From positions 1 to 40,434 of the forward strand of contig JAGCVN010000127.1 in assembly GCA_017962315.1 (NCBI GenBank): DNA of 40,434 nt. Direction: 5' to 3'. Positions 9,533-17,180 of the stretch are shown one piece after another. The DNA is from Kiritimatiellia bacterium (GTDB lineage Bacteria > Verrucomicrobiota > Kiritimatiellia > RFP12 > UBA1067). The notes under the pieces were generated by a model. It did not search any database. It was not told the origin of the DNA and worked only from the letters and a program-made list of their open reading frames with translations. The first letter of the stretch is position 1. The number at the start of each line of letters is the position of its first letter. The position numbers and the translations under genes are program-made.

Positions 9533-9799
9533 CTACATCCTCTTCAAGGCCCCCGGCGTGGACCAGCGGGAGTGCGCCTGTTCGGCCTTCGCGATTTCCT
9601 TGAAATCGACCACCGACACCAGTTTCCCCTCGGCGATTTCGCGCAACGCGATATCGGCCTTGTCCTCGTCGTACGAGAGCGGACGCACGTAAGGGCGCTC
9701 GCCGGCGTTCAACTCGCGCACGCGCTTCGAAACGACGTTCACAAGCACGGGGACGCTGGGGATACGGACTTTTGCTCTTTCAATCAATTCAACGTTCAC
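9533..9799 (-). CDS. rpoZ: RNA polymerase omega subunit-like protein
   Basis: Small subunit that helps assemble beta-prime into core RNA polymerase; 88 aa. The family signature is seen in VPVLVNVVSKRVRELNAG, PYVRP and DIALREIAEGKLV, which is the standard 'vn..akR.reL..G......k...AlrEI..Gki' pattern. GTG 9799 is chosen because TGGAGG sits 5 bases upstream and a sigma70 promoter lies at 9827-9855, inside the longer open frame that begins at 9937. First gene of a four-gene operon with smpB, tatA and acn. The family is short and divergent, so the call rests mainly on this motif and the length. Confidence 0.8.
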   Translation of the reverse strand: MNVELIERAKVRIPSVPVLVNVVSKRVRELNAGERPYVRPLSYDEDKADIALREIAEGKLVSVVDFKEIAKAEQAHSRWSTPGALKRM

Positions 9800-9826
9800 A
9801 ATGGCCTCCATTTGAAAAGACGCGAT

Positions 9827-9855
9827 AGTATACATCATCCGCCCCGTTCTGGCAA
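9827..9855 (-). promoter_or_regulatory. sigma70 promoter of rpoZ-smpB-tatA-acn
   Basis: On the minus strand, TTGCCA (9855-9850) is followed after exactly 17 bases by TATACT (9832-9827). The rpoZ GTG is 27 bases further on, with its TGGAGG ribosome site between. The divergent gene at 9979 starts about 120 bp away. Confidence 0.75.
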
Positions 9856-9978
9856 TGCCTTTTCCTCGCCGATTTGAAAAAGGGCGCAGAGGGGCATCTG
9901 CCTCATTCACTTCCGCGTCCTCTGTCGCCGCAATCATTTCTTGCGTCTCCGGGGGAAATCCCCTAAACTACGACTGGC

Positions 9979-12900
9979 ATGAGCAATGAACGACATTTGA
10001 CGGACACATTCGACAGCGAGCTGTGCGTGGTGGCGGCGCCGAACCGTGAGGCGTTGTGCGACGAAATCCAGCGCGTCATCCATTTTCTGGAACACGCGCC
10101 GGACGTCCGTCTCGCGGACGTCGCCTACACGCTGGCCTGTTCCTCGCGGCACATGCCCGCCGTCCTTTCCATCGTCGCGCGCACCCCCGGCGAACTTCGC
10201 GACCGCCTTTCCATCGCCCTCTCCAAACTCCGGGGCGGCGCCGCCCGCATCCGCGACAAGGGGGGCATGTATTATTTCAAAGACCACCTTTACCCCGGCG
10301 GACGGATCGCCTTCTTCTTTCCCGGCGCCATCTCGTTCTATCCCGACATCCTGCGGGACCTCTGCCTGAACTTCGACGTCTGCCGGGAGTCGTTCGAGGA
10401 CTTCCAGGAGGCCCTAGCCCCCGTCTCGGTCGCCGCCCCGTGCGACCCCGCCGACTACATCTTTCCGCCCGGTCCCTCGTTCCGGCGCGAGGGCGACCCG
10501 TTCTCGACGCAGAATTTCGCCGTCTCGTTTTTCGCCGTCCAGGCCGCGAACGCCGCCCTTTACCGCCTCTTCTCCCGCCTCGGCGTGTTGCCGGACGGGC
10601 TGGTCGGATTCAGCGGCGGGGATTTCGCCGCATTGGACGTGGCGGGCGTGTACGGGAATCTCTCCCGCGACAAGCGCGTGGTTTTCTACCGTGAAGGATT
10701 CCAGATGCTGGACCACCTGATGGCGCGAGAGGACTTCCCCCGTTGCGGCATGATCGCGATCAGCGACCCGCCGGAAGGGTTCGTCGACAAGCTCCTCGCC
10801 GAATACCCCGGCCGCATCACCGTCGCCTTCTATCCCTGCCCCGGCCAACTCACGCTCGCGGTCTCGACCGACAGCGTGAAAGCCGTCTCCGAAAAACTGG
10901 CACGGGCGGGCGTGAAGTCGATCCGCATCCCTTCGACCCGTCCGTTCAACACGCCCTGGTGTGCGAAAGTGCTGCCGCCGATCAAACAGTTCCTCGCCCC
11001 CTGGATCCGTTACGCCCCGAACATCCCGATCTACTCCTGCGCCACGTGCGAACCGCTGCCCGACGCCCCCCACGCCATCAACCGCCTGATCGTGGATCAG
11101 TGGACGGAAGCGATCCACCTCGACTGGACGGTGAACCGGATGTACGAGGACGGCTTCCGTTTCTTCGTCGAAATCGGCGCACGCGGGAACATGGTCACCG
11201 CCATTTCCGAAACGCTGAAAGGGAAACTCCACCAGGCGGTCGCCGTCAACCGCATCCACCGTTCCGGACTGAACCAGCTCCACCACGCGCTCGCCATCCT
11301 CGCTGCGCAGGGCGTTCCGGTGGACCTGACACCGCTCCACCTCCACCGCGACCGCCGCGAACTGGATCTCGACCGCCCGCTTCTTTCAGTCTCCGCCCCG
11401 GACCCGAACACGGTGAAGCTCGCCCAGCCGTTCCCTTCCTTCCACGTCTTTTCGCCGTCGGACGAATTCCTGACATCTTCCCACGCGACACCTGAAGAGA
11501 CGCGGAAAGCCATGCCCGTCCTGCGCGACCGCCGCCCGTTGGAATTCGGCGCGGACTTTCCGATGCTCGCCCATGCGGAAATCATACAGGAGGAGCCGGG
11601 CGTCTCGTTGGAAGTCCGCAAAACGCTCTCGCTCGACGACTACCCGTTCCTTTGCGACAATGCGATCGGCACCTCGCAACTCTCCTACGCGGAACCTTCG
11701 TTGCGCGGCTTGACCGTGCTCTCCATGATCTCGGGGCTGGAACTGATGGCGGAGGCCGCGCGCAAAATCGTCCCGAAACGCCGGATCGCGGAAGTCGGCA
11801 ACCTCCGCGCCCAACGGTGGATCGGGTTCACCTCCCGGACGTTATCCGTGACGATCCGTTCCGAACGCACCGACTGGAAGGATTCCTCGCTGACCGCCGT
11901 CCGCGTCCAGCTGCGGGAGGACACGCCGAACAACGCTTACACCTCGCCGGTGATGGAGGCGACCATCCTGTTCGCAGCCGGCGTGCCCACGCCGCCGATC
12001 GCGAAACCCTCCCCCCTGCCCCAGCCGCGCCCGGTCAACTGGACCCCGCACGACATCTACCCGGACCGCCTTTTTCAAGGCCCCAGTCTGCAAATCATCC
12101 AGCACGTGGACTTATGGAGCATGGGGGGCATCGACTTTGAAGTCAAAGTACCCAGGCGCGAGGGCACAGTCCGCTACACGCGCATGCCGCTGTTCTCGGT
12201 CTGGCCGCTACTGCTCGACGGCGTCGTTTCCGCCTTCTCACTCTGGCGCTCGCATGAAAAGTTCGCGGGGGCGATTTCCCTTCCCTTCCGCTGCCGGCGG
12301 ATCACCTTCCACACGTTGAGTTTCCAAGAGGGCGCGACCCTGCGCGGTTACTTGCGCCTCAAGGCAGTGACGCCGCGTTCGCACGTCTCGGACATTCAGG
12401 TGTCGGACGGAAAAGGGAACCTATTGATCGAGTTCCGCGCCTGCGAAGAACTCTGCGAGCGCGTCCCTCCGGAGTACCAGCAGTTCATTTTGCGCCCCTC
12501 CGAAAAGTTCATCACGCACCCGCTTCCACTGGATCTGCTGGGCAATCCAAAGGTTCCGGTCGCCGCGTCGTTCGCCTCGAACATCCCCGTTGCGATTTTT
12601 GAACCGCACCAGGAACTCTGGCTGAAAGCGCTCGCCGGTGTGTTGTTGAGCGAGACGGAACGGGAAGAGTGGAGCGAAATGCAAGGCTCGACCTCCCGCC
12701 GGCTGGAATGGCTTTTCGGACGCGCCGTCGCGAAAGAGGCGACGCGCCGCTTCCTGGCGAAGTACCACCAGGCGCACTGGACCGGCGCCGACATTCCGAT
12801 CTGGGCGGACGATTCCGGCAAACCGCATCCGCTCGGTGCCTGGCGCGAACACACCAATGTCCAGCTCGACCTCTCGATCACGCACACGCAGAACCTGATC

Positions 12901-13299
12901 GTGGCGGCGGTCATCGCGAACGGGCACATCGGGATCGACGTGGAACAACTCGGCCGCAACCTGACGGAAGAATTCACACGCGGCGTCTTCACACAAGAAG
13001 AATTGGAACTTGCGGCAAAAACAGGCGAGGGGCCGGACATGATCCTCCGTTTCTGGTGTGCGAAAGAGGCACTTTCCAAGGCGCTCGGTACAGGCATCCG
13101 GTTCAGTCCGCTGGATCTGCGGATCCTCTCGGTCGATGTCGTCAGCGGCAAGACCGAAATGGAGTTGAAGGGGCAGTGGCTGGAGGCGTTCAAGTCGTTC
13201 CGGGGCCGCAAGAGCCTGGTCTACACATCGGTTTATCTCGGTCATGCGTTCGCCTCGTGCGTCCTGCCCTTGAGTTTATTCGAACCGGCGAAAGTGTAG
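9979..13299 (+). CDS. degenerate acyltransferase / dehydratase-like / phosphopantetheinyl transferase fusion
   Basis: A 1106-aa multidomain protein related to polyketide or PUFA-type fatty acid synthases. Residues ~105-420 resemble an acyltransferase: AFFFPGAISFYPD, the nucleophile elbow GFSGGD with Ser212 (family GHSxGE), and IPSTRPFNTPW aligned to the HAFHSP segment, where Asn324 replaces the catalytic His. Residues ~540-830 resemble a hotdog dehydratase: FLCDNAIG has Asn561 where the family has the catalytic His of (D)HxxxG, while WPLLLDG keeps the Asp747 equivalent. Residues ~930-1090 are an Sfp-type phosphopantetheinyl transferase with SITHTQ, IGIDVEQ (Asp987, Glu989) and WCAKEALSK (Glu1030), all needed residues present. 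No ketosynthase or carrier protein is in the window. It has its own upstream region, divergent from rpoZ. Likely role: activating acyl carrier domains elsewhere; the other domains may be structural. Confidence 0.8.
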   Translation: MSNERHLTDTFDSELCVVAAPNREALCDEIQRVIHFLEHAPDVRLADVAYTLACSSRHMPAVLSIVARTPGELRDRLSIALSKLRGGAARIRDKGGMYYFKDHLYPGGRIAFFFPGAISFYPDILRDLCLNFDVCRESFEDFQEALAPVSVAAPCDPADYIFPPGPSFRREGDPFSTQNFAVSFFAVQAANAALYRLFSRLGVLPDGLVGFSGGDFAALDVAGVYGNLSRDKRVVFYREGFQMLDHLMAREDFPRCGMIAISDPPEGFVDKLLAEYPGRITVAFYPCPGQLTLAVSTDSVKAVSEKLARAGVKSIRIPSTRPFNTPWCAKVLPPIKQFLAPWIRYAPNIPIYSCATCEPLPDAPHAINRLIVDQWTEAIHLDWTVNRMYEDGFRFFVEIGARGNMVTAISETLKGKLHQAVAVNRIHRSGLNQLHHALAILAAQGVPVDLTPLHLHRDRRELDLDRPLLSVSAPDPNTVKLAQPFPSFHVFSPSDEFLTSSHATPEETRKAMPVLRDRRPLEFGADFPMLAHAEIIQEEPGVSLEVRKTLSLDDYPFLCDNAIGTSQLSYAEPSLRGLTVLSMISGLELMAEAARKIVPKRRIAEVGNLRAQRWIGFTSRTLSVTIRSERTDWKDSSLTAVRVQLREDTPNNAYTSPVMEATILFAAGVPTPPIAKPSPLPQPRPVNWTPHDIYPDRLFQGPSLQIIQHVDLWSMGGIDFEVKVPRREGTVRYTRMPLFSVWPLLLDGVVSAFSLWRSHEKFAGAISLPFRCRRITFHTLSFQEGATLRGYLRLKAVTPRSHVSDIQVSDGKGNLLIEFRACEELCERVPPEYQQFILRPSEKFITHPLPLDLLGNPKVPVAASFASNIPVAIFEPHQELWLKALAGVLLSETEREEWSEMQGSTSRRLEWLFGRAVAKEATRRFLAKYHQAHWTGADIPIWADDSGKPHPLGAWREHTNVQLDLSITHTQNLIVAAVIANGHIGIDVEQLGRNLTEEFTRGVFTQEELELAAKTGEGPDMILRFWCAKEALSKALGTGIRFSPLDLRILSVDVVSGKTEMELKGQWLEAFKSFRGRKSLVYTSVYLGHAFASCVLPLSLFEPAKV

Positions 13300-13305
13300 C
13301 GAACC

Positions 13306-14088
13306 ATGAAGTCGTGGCGTGAGATACGGAAAGCAGCAGCGTCCTCGAAACGCTGGAAGGACGCCGCCTCCCAACAGGCGATGGATCACGAGAGGGGCGA
13401 TCTCTTAACTTCTGATACCGGACTTCAGACTTCGCCAGACGCGAATTCCGAATTCGCAAGTCTCAAGTCTTTTTCCTACATCTTCGGCCATCTGCCGTTC
13501 CCGGAGTGGAGGCAGAAGAACGCGGAACAGCAGACGGCGGTTGAGTGGTTCTTCAGGCACAGGGACATCGACTACATGGCCCGCCGGAACGCCAAGGCTG
13601 CGGGATATGGAAGTGGCCGCTGCGCATTCGTTTCCACCCACTCCATCACACAGAGCGGCCAGGCCGCCGCGCTCTGGCGCACACCTTCAAACTACGGCGT
13701 TGCGTGTACCGAGTTCGCCCGGCACACCTCCAAGTGGCGCAACGAGGCGAAGGGCGTGGCAGCGGCGTATTGCGCGAATATCAGTTTTTACGCGGAAAAT
13801 GGCGCGTCCGCTACCGGGAGATCGGATGATTCAACGTTGGGCAGCATGCCGATCGACGGCGGCAACCTCGTCATCGAGACCGACGAGGTATCACATTTTG
13901 CAAACTGTGATACCCGTCTGCCGCCTCTCGTCAAACGCCGGATCGGCGCGAAAGAATACATTCCGGGGGGTGACCGCTGGTGCCTTTGGCTGAGGGACGA
14001 GCCACCGGAAACGTTGCGCAAGATGCCGCTTATACAGGGGCGTCGTCCAGCTTTTCAAACGTTACACAGAAAGGGTATCCGACGGTGA
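13306..14088 (+). pseudogene. remnant of a type IIG/IIL (MmeI/YeeA-like) restriction-methyltransferase
   Basis: An open frame of 260 codons that reads as a worn-down piece of a large bifunctional DNA methyltransferase. Recognisable blocks in family order are GHLPF (61-65) where the NPPF/Y catalytic motif should be, AFVSTHSITQ (107-116; family AFVSTNSITQGEQ), FARHTSKWRNEAKG (family FAHRTFKWSNEAKG), then DGGNLVIE, RRIGAKEYIPGGDRWCLWL and LRKMPL from the target-recognition region. The nuclease domain, SAM-binding motif I and most of the recognition domain are missing, and the catalytic Asn is lost. Codons ~34-54 hold low-complexity GACTTC/GAATTC-rich DNA that looks non-coding. The stop overlaps the GTG of the next gene by four bases. 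It could be expressed as a small protein, but a working methyltransferase is excluded. Confidence 0.65.
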
Positions 14089-14825
14089 AACCGGGAAATG
14101 ACGAAGTTGTCAGGCTGGAAAACGTGAAACGGCATTACCTTGTCGGCGACGAGACCGTCCGCGCACTCGACGGGGTCTCGTTTACCATCCGGCGCGGCGG
14201 GTACTGGGCGATCATGGGACCGAGCGGATCGGGGAAAAGCACGATGTTGAACATCCTCGGCTGTCTCGACCGTCCAAGCGAAGGTGCGTATTGGTTGAAC
14301 GGAGAGAACGTGGCGGACATGGGCGACGACGAGTTGAGCGACCACCGGCTGAAAAACCTCGGTTTCGTCTTCCAAAGTTTCAACCTGATTTCGCAGTTAA
14401 CCGTCTGCGAGAACATCGAAGTCCCGATGATGTACCTCGGAATTCCCCCGCACGAACGGGCCGAACGGGCGAAAGCGCTCGCGGAACGTGTCGGGATGGG
14501 ACACCGCCTCCGCCATCTGCCGGCCGAACTTTCCGGCGGCCAGCGGCAGCGCGTCGCCATCGCCCGCGCCCTTGCGAACGACCCCGCCGTGATTCTCGCC
14601 GACGAACCGACGGGAAACCTCGACAGTGCGACAAGCGTCCAGATCATGCAGATGTTCGAAGAGCTTTACGGACAAGGCAAAACGATCATCCTCGTCACGC
14701 ACGAACCGGATATCGCTGAGTACGCGAAGTCGCGTATCGTCCTCAAGGACGGACGGTTGCTGAGTCTCGAAGAATCACCCGTCCAGCGGAACGTCACCCC
14801 TGAAATGGAGAGCGGAAATGCGTAG
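14085..14825 (+). CDS. MacB/LolD-type ABC transporter ATP-binding protein
   Basis: ATPase subunit of a MacB-like ABC system, 246 aa. It has Walker [11 protein letters not shown]-loop FVFQSFNLI, signature LSGGQRQR, Walker [13 protein letters not shown] with the catalytic Glu, and H-loop VTHE. The wide spacing and [16 protein letters not shown] block are typical of the MacB/LolD/FtsE group. GTG 14085 is preferred: it overlaps the upstream stop as GTGA and AAGGG lies about 10 bases upstream; the frame is open to 13980 but those residues are not like any ABC protein. It overlaps the permease gene by 8 bp. Such pairs export peptides, antibiotics or lipids, or act as mechanotransducers. Confidence 0.92.
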   Translation: MKPGNDEVVRLENVKRHYLVGDETVRALDGVSFTIRRGGYWAIMGPSGSGKSTMLNILGCLDRPSEGAYWLNGENVADMGDDELSDHRLKNLGFVFQSFNLISQLTVCENIEVPMMYLGIPPHERAERAKALAERVGMGHRLRHLPAELSGGQRQRVAIARALANDPAVILADEPTGNLDSATSVQIMQMFEELYGQGKTIILVTHEPDIAEYAKSRIVLKDGRLLSLEESPVQRNVTPEMESGNA

Positions 14826-16095
14826 CGGGAAAATCGGATACCTCTGGCCCTTTGTCAAACTGGGATTGACCGACGTCTGGCGGCACAAAACCCGTTCCTT
14901 CCTCACCATGCTCGGCATGGTCTTCGGCGTGGGGAGCGTCGTGGCCATGCTTGCCGTCGGCGAGGGGGCGAGCCAGCAGTCGATCGACTCGATCAAGAAA
15001 CTGGGAAGCGACAACATCATGGTCCTCTCCGTCAAACCCTCCAGCGAAGAAACCGGCAGCACGGGGCAGGCGCGCGGAAGCCTCGCGGTCTACGGACTCC
15101 TGTACGAAGACGCCGACCGTATTCTGGAGACGGTACCGGGCGTGAAGTCGCTCGTCAAGGCGCGGATGACGCAACGCGTCGCCCGCGTCGGGGAACGGCA
15201 GCTGGAAATGCGCGTGGTGGAGACGACACCGGAATGGTTCGGCATCGTCAACCGCCCGTTGCTAGACGGCCGCGTCCTGAGCGAACGCGACCTCGCCTAT
15301 CGCGCCAACGTCTGCGTCCTGACCGAACACGGAGTCCGGCGACTTTTGTCGGGACGCGAAATGGTCGGGCAGCGGATCCGTATCGCCTCAGGTGTCTTTG
15401 AAGTTATCGGGATTGTCCAGAACGAAAGCGGAGGGACAGTCCGTGCACCGGACAGCGAGGCAGACGGTTATATCCCGCTCACGACGGGAACCAAACTTTT
15501 TGGAGAGGCGAACATCCGGTATTCGGCGGGTGGCATGGAGGGGGAGAAAGTCGAGTTAAGCGAGATCATCGTCCACATGAAAGGCACCGAATACGTCGAG
15601 GCGGCGAGCCGCGCCATCGAATCCGTCTTGAAACGGTTCCACAAAAAACCGGATTACAAAATCGACGTGCCGCTGGCGTTGCTACGCGAGACGGAAAAGA
15701 ACAAGCGCACCTTCAACATCGTCCTCGGCGCGATCGCGGGCATCAGTCTTCTTGTCGGCGGCATCGGCATCATGAACATCATGCTGGCGTCGGTGACGGA
15801 GCGCACGAAAGAAATCGGTATCCGCCGCGCGATTGGCGCGCGCAAAAGCCTGATCGTCGTGCAGTTTCTGATCAACACCTGCGTGCTTTCGATCACCGGC
15901 GGAATCGTCGGCCTCGCCCTTGGCGTCGCGATTCCGCTCCTCATCACCCTGTTCACCGCCATGCCTACGGTGGTTCAGCCGTACAGCCTCGCCCTTGCAT
16001 TCGGCATCAGTGTCGGCATCGGGATCGTTTTCGGCCTCTACCCCGCCATGCGGGCAGCCGCCCTCGACCCCATTGAAGCCCTTCGCCACGAGTAG
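14818..16095 (+). CDS. MacB-like ABC transporter permease
   Basis: Membrane subunit partner of the preceding ATPase, 425 aa. Layout: a first membrane helix near residues 25-50 (SFLTMLGMVFGVGSVVAMLAVGEGA), a periplasmic MacB core domain (~residues 50-290), then an FtsX domain with three helices (TFNIVLGAIAGISLLVGGIG, LINTCVLSITGGIVGLALGV, LALAFGISVGIGIVFGLYPA). RTKEIGIRRAIGA is the conserved cytoplasmic coupling loop, and the end AAALDPIEALRHE is the standard MacB C-terminus. The length is below the ~650 aa of fused MacB, as expected with a separate ATPase. No MacA-type adaptor follows; the outer-membrane channel at 889-2310 is the only one in the window. Confidence 0.92.
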   Translation: MRSGKIGYLWPFVKLGLTDVWRHKTRSFLTMLGMVFGVGSVVAMLAVGEGASQQSIDSIKKLGSDNIMVLSVKPSSEETGSTGQARGSLAVYGLLYEDADRILETVPGVKSLVKARMTQRVARVGERQLEMRVVETTPEWFGIVNRPLLDGRVLSERDLAYRANVCVLTEHGVRRLLSGREMVGQRIRIASGVFEVIGIVQNESGGTVRAPDSEADGYIPLTTGTKLFGEANIRYSAGGMEGEKVELSEIIVHMKGTEYVEAASRAIESVLKRFHKKPDYKIDVPLALLRETEKNKRTFNIVLGAIAGISLLVGGIGIMNIMLASVTERTKEIGIRRAIGARKSLIVVQFLINTCVLSITGGIVGLALGVAIPLLITLFTAMPTVVQPYSLALAFGISVGIGIVFGLYPAMRAAALDPIEALRHE

Positions 16096-16123
16096 GCGCG
16101 GACTTGAGTTTACCTGCGGGAAA

Positions 16124-16162
16124 GGGCATTCCGGGGCATTCACCGAACGTTTCGGAATGTCC
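16124..16162 (+). terminator. hairpin downstream of the MacB-like pair
   Basis: GGGCATTCCG (16124-16133) and CGGAATGTCC (16153-16162) can form a 10-bp stem with one G-T pair and a 19-base loop, 28 bp after the permease stop. There is no T-run, so termination is only a possibility; it may equally be a REP-like hairpin. Confidence 0.4.
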
Positions 16163-16213
16163 GCGTCGAACGAGCAGGTCATGCGGCACAAGAAACAAAT
16201 CTTGAATTTACAC

Positions 16214-16242
16214 TTCCCATTTCCGGATAAACAGGGTATACT
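16214..16242 (+). promoter_or_regulatory. promoter of tRNA-Arg
   Basis: TTCCCA (16214-16219), 17 bases, then TATACT (16237-16242). The tRNA begins 40 bases downstream. The -10 hexamer is identical to that before rpoZ and the HydG-like gene. Confidence 0.6.
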
Positions 16243-16281
16243 TCGACACGTTTTCCGTCCCGTTGTGTCAAGACGCGAAGT

Positions 16282-16358
16282 GCGCCTGTAGCTCAGTTGG
16301 ATAGAGCAGCGGATTTCTAATCCGCGGGTCGGGGGTCCGAATCCCTCTAGGCGCGCCA
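16282..16358 (+). tRNA. tRNA-Arg (anticodon TCT)
   Basis: A full 77-nt cloverleaf is readable. The acceptor stem GCGCCTG pairs with TAGGCGC, with discriminator G and an encoded CCA. The D-arm has AGCTCAGTTGGATAGAGC. The anticodon stem GCGGA/TCCGC holds loop TTTCTAA with TCT at 34-36, reading AGA/AGG arginine codons. The variable loop is GGGTC, and the T-stem GGGGG/CCCTC carries loop TCCGAAT. A promoter lies just upstream. Confidence 0.96.
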
Positions 16359-16394
16359 ACTTCTTTGTTCAATCTAAAAAAACCGTATAAAAAT

Positions 16395-16432
16395 CTCTCG
16401 CAGAGCCGCAGAAAGCGCAGAGTCCGCAGAGA
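16395..16432. repeat. CGCAGAG-type low-complexity repeat, copy 1
   Basis: The tract runs as CGCAGAGCCGCAGAAAG, CGCAGAG and CCGCAGAGAAAG, imperfect repeats of CGCAGAG with short spacers. Related tracts occur at 16700-16822 and, weakly, around 25205-25250. Tracts of this kind are known as dispersed intergenic repeats in many GC-rich genomes. Confidence 0.55.
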
Positions 16433-16699
16433 AAGAACCGGAAACAGTGTTTTTTTGAATGATTGAGCGGGGTCGATCAAGGAAAGAATGGATCGATCCT
16501 TCACCAAATGGGTGACCCCAAAACCACACGGCAAACAGCCGCAGACGCGCGGAATCTCCGTGTCTCTGTACCTCCATGTGCAATAAAAATGGGACTTCAT
16601 ACATGAGTGCCGGTCTGACTCAAGCGGAAAGGAACATTTTCGAGGTGTGAAACGACGGTTTCTCCGAGAACGCAACGGGCAGGAAACTTCGCGAGTTTT

Positions 16700-16822
16700 T
16701 TAAACGTAGAGACGCAGAGTAAAGACAACGGGGACGTTGCCCCTCCACCCTCTGTGCTCCTTGCGCCGAATACCCCCTTGAAATCTGTTCTTCTCTGCGC
16801 CTCCTCGTCTCTGCGTCTCAAT
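16700..16822. repeat. CGCAGAG-type repeat with perfect inverted ends, copy 2
   Basis: GAGACGCAGAG (16709-16719) and its exact reverse complement CTCTGCGTCTC (16810-16820) bound about 90 bp containing CTCTGTGCTCC and TTCTCTGCGCCTCCTCGTC. The arms could fold into a long foldback, or mark two inverted copies of the same short repeat. Confidence 0.55.
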
Positions 16823-16903
16823 CAAACGGGAAAAACGGTGAAGGAGAATCCATGTTCCGGTGAAATGCCCGAACGTCGGCATAACCCCCCCGTACGTATG
16901 CCT

Positions 16904-16927
16904 GAAGAGCCATAAAAATGGCTCTTC
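16904..16927. terminator. perfect 10-bp hairpin with AAAA loop
   Basis: GAAGAGCCAT (16904-16913) and ATGGCTCTTC (16918-16927) are exact reverse complements around AAAA. On the + strand GAAGTTTTAG follows, so only a short T-run. It lies about 255 bp beyond the murG stop, so it may terminate read-through from murG or from the tRNA side, or be a stand-alone element. Confidence 0.45.
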
Positions 16928-17180
16928 GAAGTTTTAGTGGAACGGGAATCATCTTTGTCCACCCGTACCAATGAAAACAAACAAACGGATTTGCCCACGC
17001 CTAACGGCGTTCGCAAGGAGGAGTAAGCCGTGTTAACGGCGAACAAATCCGTGTGCTAGAAGGAAATCGGGATTGTCGATTGCTGAACAATGAGGATTGA
17101 AGATCACGAACATTTCCACAGTTTTCGTTAAAGAACCATAAAAATACGTTGTTCGGTCAAAATACCAAAGGAACTCAGGT

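Larger units (their letters stand above)
16359..17180. other. 820-bp gap: no convincing gene, repeat debris and hairpins
   Basis: Several short open frames exist on both strands, but none has a ribosome site with a recognisable protein, and their codon composition differs from the neighbours. The gap holds CGCAGAG-rich tracts, an 11-bp inverted repeat and a 10-bp-stem hairpin, described separately. A small palindrome GGATCGATCC lies near 16490-16500. Confidence 0.6.

Noticed and set aside
13306-14825. Complete restriction-modification or defence system next to the ABC genes.
   Set aside because: The methyltransferase piece has lost its catalytic motif and nuclease, and no other defence gene is adjacent.
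16268-17046. Several short minus-strand frames (60-135 codons) downstream of and across the tRNA.
   Set aside because: They run through the tRNA or CGCAGAG repeats, have no ribosome sites and no family resemblance.
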